Positions 25,301 through 35,307 of a stretch of 64,000 bases of DNA are shown here, one piece after another. A model generated the notes under the pieces. It had not been told where the DNA came from, ran no database searches, and saw nothing but the letters and a program-made list of their open reading frames with translations. Location of the stretch: positions 3,563,203-3,627,202 of the forward strand of contig NC_064037.1 of the NCBI RefSeq assembly GCF_932526225.1, given 5' to 3'. The translations under genes and the position numbers were made by a program. The DNA comes from Nematostella vectensis. Taxonomy: Eukaryota; Cnidaria; Anthozoa; Actiniaria; Edwardsiidae. Positions within the stretch are counted from its first letter, which is position 1. Every line of letters begins with the position of its first letter.

Positions 25301-28300
25301 TTTGTGTAATAAAATGTCCCCTCCCTAAATACCCCTCCATATACCCAGTGTCACAGTCAGCATTATCAAGCCAAATAAGCAGTTTGTGTAATAAAATGTC
25401 CTCTCCCTAATTTTTCACCTTTCTTGTCAATACTATGTGATAACATGAAAGCCTTTTTTGACAATATTGTGGCTAAGCGTTTATAATGCATCTCTCTTAT
25501 CTTTACCAGGAGTTAGCATGATAGCTGCTGGACAAATTGATAGTTGCGTAGCAGGAGGAGTAGAGTTTATGTCAGATGTACCTATAAGATTCAGCAGACC
25601 ACTACGAAAGACTTTGCTCTCTTTAAACAAGGTATACACAGGGCAAATGGTACTATCTGAGTTGCTAGGGAAATTTGTTTGTTTTATAAAAGCTCATGTT
25701 TTTTTGTTAACTCTCTTGGAATTTTCAACATAACTGTTTTAGACAAAAATTACACTTGTGATGATTTCATCTATCTCTACCCATGGTCACATGACCAAGA
25801 ACAGAAAAACATGTTAGAGAAGCTAATGTTAAAATCTAATATCAGTTTTTTTGCAGAAATATTTTAAAATCACTATGTACTAAAACTTCACGCTTCCAAT
25901 TTTACGAATTTTGAATCAGGTTGTAGGATGCGCTGCAATTTTAGTCCATTTAACCAAATGAAGCGCTCCCCCTTTCGTTGCACGGGTGTTTCGCAGCAAC
26001 ATTTACTTTTGGGTGATTATTAATGATGATGATTTTTAATAGAAAACTGGAAAAATATTTCAAAATTATGAAAGCCAATGTTGCCCCTTTTTTATCTTTG
26101 CACACAGCTTTACATATTTTACTTTTGTGTGTGTGTGTGTTGTTGTTGTTGCTTAAAAGTTATTCCTATCTTTTTGTAGGCCAAGACATTGGGCGCTAGA
26201 CTAAGTTTACTATCTCGTCTCAGACCCAGTTTTCTTGCGCCAGAGGTAGGTTTTATTTCCATGTCTTCATTGCTGTCAATGTATATAATAACAAGGCCTG
26301 ATTGTATGTTCTATGTTGCATAGCTTCCAGCAGTTGCAGAGTTCTCAACAGGCGAGGTTATGGGGCACAGTGCAGATCGGCTAGCATCTGCCTTTCATGT
26401 TAGCAGACAAGAACAGGTTTGTTTTGTGACAGGTTTAATGGCACCAAAACCAATATCAGTAAACCTCTTCCATTCCCTCTTCTGTCCACAAAGAAAAGCT
26501 TCAAAATGAAGGTCCTGTGCAAATTCTGGTACATTGCTGTAGTTCTAGCACAAACCAAAAGCACAAAGCCTCAATTTGTTTTTCTAAAGCGACACTAGTA
26601 GGTTTGGAAATGGGCCATACAATAGCAACATGTCTCTAGGAATGCAGCATTATTTCTAAAGGGCCTTTTTATATTTTTATAACTTTTTCATCTCTTTTAT
26701 CCTGTTCCCTTTTTTGTTTGTTTCAGGATGAGTATGCATTGCGGTCACACACACTGGCGCACCAAGCTACACAGGTACATAATGAACACCATCAAATCCA
26801 TACTTTGGGAGATGGGGTGGGGGGGCTTGGGGTATGGGTATACCCTAACCCTAATACATAGAGGGTGAGGCCCCAGGGGGTATACCCTCAGACCAATACA
26901 TAGAGGGTGAGGCCCCAGGGGGATATCCACCCAGACAAATACATAGAGGGTGAGGCCCCAAGGGGATATCCACCCAGACCAATACATAGAGGGTGAGGCC
27001 CCAAGGGGATATCCACCCAGACCAATACATAGAGGGTGAGGCCCCAAGGGGATATCCACTCAGACCAATACATAGAGGGTGACGCCCCAGGGGGTATACC
27101 CTCAGACCAATACATAGAAGGTGAGGCCCCAAGGGGATATCCACTCAGACCAATGCATAGAGGGTGAGGCCCCAAGGGGATATCCACCCAGACCAATACA
27201 TAGAGGGTGAAGCTCCAGGGGGATATCCACCCAGACCAAAACATAGAGGGTGAGGCCCCAAGGGGATATCCACTCAGACCAATACATAGAGGGTGAGGCC
27301 CCAAGGGGATATCCACTCAGACCAATACATAGAGGGTGAGGTCCTAAGGGGATATCCTACCAGACCAATACATAGAGGGTGAAGCTCCAGGGGGACATCC
27401 ACCCAGACCAAAACATAGAGGGTGAGGCCCCAAGGGGATATCCACCCAGACCAATACATAGAGGGTGAGGCCCCAAGGGGATATCCACTCAGACCAATAC
27501 ATAGAGGGTGAGGCCCCAGGGGGTATACCCTCAGACCAATACATAGAGGGTGAGGCCCCAAGGGGATATCCACTCAGACCAATACATAGAGGGTGTGGCC
27601 CCAATGGGGATATCCACCCAGACCAATACATAGAGGGTGAGGCCCCAAGGGGATATCCACCCAGACCAATACATAGAGGGTGAGGCCCCAAGGGGATATC
27701 CACTCAGACAAATACATACAGGGTGAGGCCCCAGGGGGTATACCCTCAGACCAATACATAGAGGGTGAGGCCCAAAGGGGATATCCACTTAGACCAATAC
27801 ATAGAGGGTGAGGCCCCAAGGGGATATCCACCCAGACCAATACATAGAGGGTGAAGCTCCAGGGGGATATCCACCCAGACCAAAACATAGAGGGTGAGGC
27901 CCCAAGGGGATATCCACTCAGACCAATACATAGAGGGTGAGGCCCCAAGGGGATATCCACCCAGACTAATACATAGAGGGTGAGGCCCCAAGGGAATATC
28001 CTCCCAGACCAATACATAGAGGGTGAGGCCCCAGGGGGTATACCCTCAGACCAATACATTAGGCGGTGAGGCCCCAGGGGGTTTACTCTCCGATCCATAA
28101 ATGGGGGTGAGGCCCTAGAGAGCCATCTCAGATTTACTATCACATTCTACAATGTTAGACTAAAATCTTATCATAGAAGGAAAATAACACCAAAGAGTGG
28201 CCGCCATCTACAATACATCTACACCATCTACATATACAAAACCTCCTTTCTTACCTCCTCTTGCCTTCTTATGACTTGAGGAGATTTAGGGGAGGGAGAT

Positions 28301-31300
28301 GATCTGGATTATGCTGCCCACCAGATCTGTGCACTAGTGACAGGATCTGGGAAGTAGAATCCAACAAATAGCGTTATTCCTAAATCAAGAAACTCCTATA
28401 TTCGCCATTGGTCTCATTTATGATATTCCGCTATCTGGAAATGACAAATACACATTCCTCTAATAGTTTCAGTAGGTCCTCTGTTATTATTTACTGTGTA
28501 ATAATAATGTTATCAGTCCCATTAATGTTGTCCAAAAGAAAAAGCATTTTTTACAAGTCCACAACTCAAAGGTCACATTAAAAATGTTGAAAATCTTGAG
28601 GAATTCCATTGAGCATAGAGCATAAAACAAATTGTTTTCACCTGTTTTAAATGCTTGCATTCTTGTACAAGATAAGGGCTTTGTTGAACTTGTTCCCATT
28701 ATTTTCATTGACAACATTAGTTGGATTTACTGTATGCAATTTGTTGAAGATATACAAAACAGAATCTTTTAAAAAGCGCTACGGGTAATTGAGATCAGAC
28801 GTTTTTCAGGAGATGTGAGATTATATTGTTTCTCCTCTTATAACCTCTGGCAATTGATTAGAGTTTATCCATCCACAGGCAGGCAAGCTGACAGATGTGC
28901 TGTCATACCAAGTGCCTGGTACGACAACTGTACTGTCTGCAGATAATGGCATCAGGGTCTCCACCCCTCAACAGATGGCCAAGCTCAAGCCAGCTTTTAT
29001 CAGGCCATTTGGAACAATCACAGCAGCTAACTCCTCATTCTTGGTAAGTCAAAACAGTCTATAGTCTTGGAAATGAGACCTGTTAATGATTTGTAGCCTG
29101 TTAACTTGTGTAACAGATTATTTCATGTGCCATCACGTTCCATAAATCCAGATGTATTCACAAGACCCTAGGATCACATTTGGTTATAAACATATCATAG
29201 CAAATCCTACATTCTCTTTTCTCAGACTGATGGTCGCTCTACATGTGTTGTTGTTTGTCCTGCACATCCTCACTGACCCTTGCTTTCTGTTCCCCAGACT
29301 GATGGTGCCTCTGCATGCCTTGTTATGTGTGAAGAGAAAGCCCTAAGCATGGGACTCAAGCCAAAAGCATATCTCAGGTAATTCGAAAACTTGTTCTAAG
29401 GGTATTGAAACTATTTCAGACCCGACAACTTGAGTATGTAGCAGTAGGCTGAGATGCTGGAAAATGGAAAGGGTTATTTAAGGAGTGTGAAATTAAGGAG
29501 ATGGCTGCTCAACACTTATTACATAGTTAACTGGCTTATGGCGTCCTCTCGGTATGAAACATTTAAACATATTTAAGTGCATATCTTGAGGGAGGGCAGA
29601 GGGGTGGGTTTACCCTGTGTATCGAAAGGGTTTGCAATACTAGCTCTATTAAGACCCCCTCTCCAAAACAAAACAAAAAGAATTAAGAACTTGGGGCTTG
29701 TAAATTAGAGCTTTTACCTTATTTTGCATAATATATATATACCTGCACGCCAATCCCAGCAAATAGTTGCTTTGCCCATGTTAGTGACAGCATTCCCTTA
29801 GGCCCATCAATTGGGACCATATCTTCCATGCAATCTTCATAACACCGCAATTTTGAAGTTCTATTTTAAATGCAGATTGTTGTTCTTGTTTCAGAGATTA
29901 CGTCTATGTTTCACAAGATCCTAAGGATCAGCTTCTTCTAGGGTAGGTTTCAGTGTATATTAGAAATTATTTTCTACCCCCTTAAATGGTAACCCTTTTA
30001 TTTTTTTTAGCCCTGCTTATGCTACACCCAAACTTTTGGAAAAGACGGGTCTGAAGCTGAGTGACATTGATGTCTTTGAGTTCCATGAAGCATTTGCTGT
30101 AAGTATAAGATAAGTAAAAAAAAAAACACAAGCAAGGAATGCTCATCAGGAGACTCAGACCCAGACTCATAACCTCTTCCAATATGGCAGATGTATTTAT
30201 ACAGTTTTATTTCCGCCAGTCCCAAATAATTACCTACATGTAGATAGAAGTTGACCAATGTGTTAGCATATCAGCATAACGTATCATCTAGCCACTTTAT
30301 TTTTTATCTACAAGCTATTTACACAATTTTGCTTGATCATGAGGTGATGGTTTTTAATTGTCTACAGGGCCAAATTCTTGCCAACATGAAAGCATTAGAT
30401 TCGGATTGGTTTTCACAAAACTACATGGGGCGTTCTTCAAAGGTAAACGTGAATCTTTTTGTAATTTCGCTCAACAATCTGCTGTTTTATTATTATCTTT
30501 AAAAGCAGTTGATTCTGTTACTTAATGATATGACTTTATGATTTTCTCATCTCATTTCATTTTTCTTGTCTATCAACCACTCCTTTGTTATGGTTTATCA
30601 TTGAAAATACGACAGTTTATTTGCAATGAAGCTTCAAAATAGAAACCTTCGAATTACAATATTGACCATATTTGATTGAATATGTTTCGGTTACTCCCTT
30701 GAATTAGCCGATAGAAATGGATGCTTTGTTGGACTCTGCATTGATTGGGAGCATGAAATGGCGGCGTGATTGGCCTTTTTCGATCTTTTTATATGATTTA
30801 CTAAGTGATGTTAATCGCTGATTTCTTGATTGACATAGGTTGGGGCACCGCCTATGGAGAAACTCAACACCTGGGGCGGATCCCTTTCCATCGGTCACCC
30901 ATTTGGTGCCACTGGGGTCCGCCTGGTCACAACAGCGGCAAACAGGCTTAACGAGGTCGGGGGGAAATATGGACTTGTGGCAGCATGTGCCGCAGGTGGA
31001 CTGGTAAGAAGCACACATCATGATTGTTATCATTATCATTATTATTGGCATCATCAGCATTATTGACATCATCGTTATTATCGACATCATCAGCATTATT
31101 GACATCATCAGCATTATCGACATCATCATCATTATTATCGACATCATCAGCATTATTGACATCATCAGCATTATCAACATAATCAGCAATATGGACATCA
31201 TTATCATCATTTTATCGACATCATCATCATTATCAACATCATTATTATTTTTGACATCATCATTATCAACATAATCATTATTATCGACATCATTATCATT

Positions 31301-31875
31301 ATCAACATTACCTTTCACCATCAATATCATTGCCACCATTATCAACATGATCATTATCATCACCATCACCAAGCGTTTGCCCCAAAAGCAGACACTTGCT
31401 TATCTAGATGGAACTCACACTAAACTCATATCGTAATCCATCATAATTGATCATTATTACAATTATCACCAACATTGTCACCAACACCGTGTATTGTGAA
31501 TTATATCTCTTCTCAGTGATAAAAGCTTTCTCGCCATAAATGATCGTAACAGTTCCTTCCTGGCAGAGACAGTAAACGCCTTACTCCAGCAAAATAGAGT
31601 GATTTTTATTAACCCTTGAACTACACTTTAGCGTATTACACTTTATTTCGATCTAAATCCATTCTTGTTTGTGTTTTACTGACTATTACACTTGGACGAT
31701 CACACTTTGTTTCACGGGTAAATAAAAACCAATCTAAAGCTCTAGATGCGTATTGCATCTATTCTACATTATTGTTTTGTGTTGGTTTTGCTCTATTTTC
31801 TTTTTGCAGGCTACTAACATCTTTGCTTGGTGTTTTCAGGGGCACGCCATGATCGTTGAAAGATATCCCTCATAG
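22336..31875 (+). CDS. HADHB: Mitochondrial trifunctional protein beta subunit (3-ketoacyl-CoA thiolase)
   Basis: Seventeen exons: 22336-22411, 23135-23188, 23508-23580, 23841-23885, 24220-24319, 24885-24972, 25510-25631, 26180-26245, 26324-26416, 26727-26774, 28879-29043, 29298-29377, 29895-29942, 30011-30098, 30368-30442, 30839-31003 and 31840-31875. They total 1422 nt, or 473 aa, against 474 in human, with every phase consistent. Visible thiolase features are [12 protein letters not shown] near residue 50, nucleophile Cys136 in [11 protein letters not shown], His378 in FHEAFA, His427 in [10 protein letters not shown] and Cys457 in AACAAGGL. The first ~40 residues are basic and Ser/Arg-rich with few acids, fitting a mitochondrial presequence. 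The enzyme carries out the last step of long-chain beta-oxidation, cleaving 3-ketoacyl-CoA, in complex with HADHA (family knowledge). Catalytic residues are intact. Confidence 0.97.
25077..25410. repeat. 82-bp tandem repeat, about four copies
   Basis: The block starting AAATACCCCTCCATATAC begins at 25081, 25163, 25245 and 25327, exactly 82 bp apart, with near-identical units. It lies in HADHB intron 6, just before the exon that starts at 25510. Confidence 0.95.
26850..28112. repeat. 43-bp minisatellite, about 29 copies
   Basis: The unit contains GACCAATACATAGAGGGTGA, GGCCCCAAGGGG and ATATCCACYCA. Variants include GGGGGTATACCCTCA in place of GGGGATATCCACTCA. It fills much of HADHB intron 10. 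Because 43 is not a multiple of three and the unit lacks stops on the minus strand, it creates long artificial open frames in all three minus frames. Confidence 0.96.
28241..28366 (-). repeat. Dispersed repeat family, copy 3 (inverted)
   Basis: Third copy of the family at 7791 and 9350, inverted, immediately beyond the 43-bp minisatellite in HADHB intron 10. Presence in two genes and both orientations shows it is a dispersed mobile-derived repeat and not a local duplication. Confidence 0.72.
29209..29340. repeat. Partial tandem duplication of the HADHB exon 12 acceptor and exon start
   Basis: At 29221 the intron reads CTCAG|ACTGATGGTCGCTCT, resembling the true acceptor CCCAG|ACTGATGGTGCCTCT 72 bp downstream (29298). 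The following bases still match the exon loosely. Reading from the upstream copy in exon frame reaches TGA before the true exon, so it is a decoy or poison site and not a second coding exon. Confidence 0.75.
31017..31380. repeat. ATC/ATT-rich simple repeat
   Basis: Imperfect trinucleotide runs (cattattgacatcatcag and variants) follow the donor of HADHB exon 16 within intron 16. The overlapping Met/Ile/Asp-rich frames on both strands are artefacts of this repeat. Confidence 0.93.
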
Positions 31876-32529
31876 TTTGCACCGTTTAGTTTCTGAATCC
31901 CATAGACCGGCGTGTCAGGACACGGCGTGCAATGACACGCTAAACTTTAACTCGCACGCTCTCTTTAAGAGATTGCTCTAACCTTATTGTTAGCGAAGAG
32001 GTTCAACTAAATTGTGTATACGATGTCGGTCATAAAACTGTTTTACTCGATGTGTGCTTTTTATTTGTTAATCCAATCGATCTCCACTTTTGCGCCATTG
32101 TCACACCATTGAAGTAAGAAGAATCTCGGATCTTGGCAGTATTGTCTTGTTTTCCGCTTAAATAGTTCTCAGTTTAAGACCCCCCATATAATTGTTAATT
32201 CGGGGCAAGTTAGCCTATGATTGTTATTCTTGATAAAGGATGCCCCCGTTCCTTTCATTGCCTCCCTGCAAATCCCAGATGTAGCAGTGCGCTCAGGCCT
32301 AACGTAACTGGCTGGATTACCTCATTGTTCCATTGGTACACATCAATCCAATGAGGTGAAAACTTCTGAGGGCTGCTACATGACCAGAAATTCTTTAAGA
32401 AATATAGTCGTAATCCGCCTCAGCTCTCTCGGGCTTTTCCACACCCGCTTACACCTGATTCTCGGTTGCCTGACCTTGTGGGTCGAATCAGGGTCAGCCT
32501 CGCACCCATGCGCGTCTAAGTGATTAGCA
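31876..32529. other. HADHB 3' UTR and spacer
   Basis: No coding frame is supported between the HADHB stop and the left end of the CACTA-like element. I see no canonical AATAAA close to the stop, so the polyadenylation site is not placed. Confidence 0.45.
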
Positions 32530-35227
32530 CACTGTTAGTTTCAGGGAGTTATTTTTACTCCACTCAGAGAGTAAAAACTACTCTTTGCGTTGGAGTACTT
32601 TTAAAGGAGTAATTTGAACTCCTTTATTGGAGTAAAAACTACTCCACTGAGGAGTATTTTTTTTGTTTACTCCCTTAACGGAGTAAGTTTTACTCTGCTG
32701 AGAATTAGTATCGAATGTTTATTAGAAAAAGAGTAATTTTCACTCTTGTTGGTCAAATAATGGAGTAAAAAGTACTCTTTTCTGGGAGTAATTTTAGCAG
32801 AGTAAAAGCTACTCCAACTATCTGAAGTGAAAAGAGTTATTTTTACTCCAGATGGTCAAGAAATGGAGTAAAAAAGTACTCCTTTTAGGGGGTAGGTTTT
32901 GAAGAGTAAAAACTACTCCAGCCATCTCGTGTTGAAAGAGTAGTTTTTACTCCAGCTGTATCTTTTTAGAGCAGTAACAAACCACTCCAAATATATAAGA
33001 TAAAGAGAGTTGTTTTTTTACTCTGAATTAGCTGAATTTAAGAAGGAAAACGATAGTCTTTATTATATAAGACAAAATATAAAAATAATAATTTATCGTA
33101 TTTATTGGTATTGAGACAAAAAACTCTACCCTGTGCCTAGGAGTTTCCTAAGATTTCCTAAGTTCGATCAAAACAACAAAATATGATTAAACTTCCTAAA
33201 AATTCCTAGGATTTCTTAGTATAAGCAGTAGACCAGAAAATTGAAATAATTTGGATAAGAAAATCTTAGGAAGAAGATTTGAAGTTCTACAATTTAGGAA
33301 CTCTTAGGAAATTCTTAGGAAATCCTAAAAGAACATTTTCAATACAAGAACAGGCCTCGCCATACTTGCATATATTGTCAGCTATACTACAACAATAAGA
33401 AATGTAATCAAAGACAGGCTTGGACTCGAACATGAGTTTTATGTGGTGTACTTTCAAAATTCGCTCAGAATAATTAGTACTGCATTTAAAAGAAAGATAG
33501 GTAGGGTGATAATTGTATAAAATTCTTAGATCCGATTTGAACATTATAAAATAATATATATTGTTTCTAATAGAAATGCTACTTGAGATTATAAAAAAAG
33601 AAGTCCCGCTTTGCAGATAGAAGTCGGCTCACCAGGGCCCGTAAAACCAAAATGTACCGGGCGTCCCTCGCTTTAGTGGCCGAGAGGGGCTTGGGCCCAA
33701 GGCGCAAAATCATAACGGTCGAACGAAGGCCATTATCATAACCTCCAAACAGATAGCCGTTTATTCCCGTCTTTTCTACGCGTAATCCACCTTTTTTGAG
33801 GATTTGATGGCAGAACTTGGATTGAAGTTAAAGGTTAGTGTGTAATGGGCTTTATAATGTGATAGGTTCAATAGTAAATGTGATTTTTGCGACCAACTTC
33901 AGCATCAAATCATCGTTCGTGAGCGGATTTCTCGAACTAGACTGATATGTTTTGTGATTCTTTGTTATCTTCCAAAGCAATACTACCTTCTTATGTGTTT
34001 CTCTTATTATCTTCGCAGGACATTATGATAGAGATAGTAAAATGTGCTCGAGTTGCAAAGCCAGAAAAGAAAGAAGTTTGAGGTATAAGGAATGTATCAA
34101 TGCGTAAATCGCAAGAAACGAATAAAAACTTTGTAAACTTAAGTTATTCACTAATCACTGTACTTACATCTAAAGCGCCTATGCTTTATAAACTGTTACT
34201 TGAAGCACAAAATTGAATAACTTAGCTTAGTAAAAACTTAGTAATCAGTCTTGCACCTAAAATTTGTCCAGATATTTATTTTGAATATCTAATGTTACTG
34301 TAGTTGGTTTTTGTCCGTATATTCTGATCACAGTAAACCCTGCATATGAAGAACCTAGTTATCTTTTCAAGCTAGCCTACCAGGTTCAAATTTAAATGAT
34401 GCATATAGAGGCATTAGGCTTCTAGCTTCTTATCTGAATATACAAAGATGGAGGAGGAGGCAGTTCTTTTGGAAAACCGTAATGACGCCAAAAAGGGTAA
34501 TGTTCAAAAGCTGTTAAAGTTGTTATAGAAAAATAATATTGAGTTATGTTTGTTTCAGCTTTGTTATGTTGGGACACTTGTTAGTAATTTTGTCCTGGAT
34601 ACCTTATGTCAAATGACTATTATTTTTCAAACATTTTTTCAATTTATATTTTTATTATTTTTTAAACTGAATTGTTTAATTAAATGATTTGTCAAATTCA
34701 TAATAACGTCTTTTCCTTGGTGTTTCTAAATTACTCTACTTTCTCCAGTATTAACCCCTGAAGTAGGTGGAGTTTAAACGGCCATTTTGTAAAAACAGGG
34801 GGGAGGGGTTTGAAATCATCCCTTTAGTTACCCAATTAGTAGAGGGAAATAACAAAATAGGGAGTAAAAATTGACTCCCATTTTGAGGGTGAATTGTACT
34901 CTTTTAATGGAGTAACTACAAGCAACCTAGTAAATTACTCCACTTAGCTACCCCCTAAAGTGGGTAAAATCTACTCCCCTGAGAGAGTAGGGAAAAAAGG
35001 AGTAAAAAATAACTCCATTTTGAGGGTAAATTGTACTCCTTTAATGGAGTAATAGCAAGCAACCTAGTAAATCACTCCCTTTAGTTACTCCCCTACAGGG
35101 GTAAAATCTACTCCCTTGAGAGAGTAGAAAAAAGGGAGTAAAAAATTACTCCAAAAAGGGAGTCATTTTGTACCTCGGTTTTTTACTCCCCTTTTGGAGT
35201 TAAAACTACTCTCTGAAACTAACAGTG
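32530..35227. mobile_element. CACTA-like (EnSpm-type) non-autonomous DNA element, 2.7 kb
   Basis: The termini are CACTGTTAGTTTCAG and its exact complement, extending to 20 bp with one mismatch. Flanks share a CA dinucleotide, consistent with a 2-bp target duplication. Directly inside both ends (about 32548-33010 and 34855-35210) lie many copies of a short partly palindromic motif of the GGAGTAAAAACTACTCC kind, in both orientations. CACT-starting ends with dense subterminal repeats and a 2-3 bp target duplication are features of the CACTA superfamily (family knowledge). No transposase frame of useful length exists, so it is non-autonomous. A second short repeat of TTCCTAGGATTTC type occupies about 33120-33330. 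Confidence 0.72.
33807..34081 (+). other. Possible tiny spliced ORF (29 aa) inside the CACTA-like element
   Basis: ATG at 33807 opens nine codons (MAELGLKLK), followed by a GTTAGT donor at 33834. A pyrimidine-rich tract and CGCAG acceptor end at 34018, and a second exon at 34019-34081 continues in frame to TGA (start DIMIEIVKCARVAKP). A CGAATAAAAAC polyadenylation-like signal follows within about 50 bp. The product is not recognised. It may be a captured host gene fragment or chance. Confidence 0.3.
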
Positions 35228-35307
35228 CATACAAAGCATGATGGGAAGGATAAGGGGTGTCCGTTGGCGCTTTCAGTGGTCCTAGTTTATCCTTCCCAAG
35301 ATACATA

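Noticed and set aside
26745-28143. Several long minus-strand frames of [10 protein letters not shown]-type repeats
   Set aside because: They come from the 43-bp minisatellite in a HADHB intron, occur in all three frames, and have no start or splice context.
30704-31372. Met/Asp/Ile-rich 222-codon minus-strand frame
   Set aside because: It arises from the ATC/ATT simple repeat in HADHB intron 16 and the antisense of exon 16.
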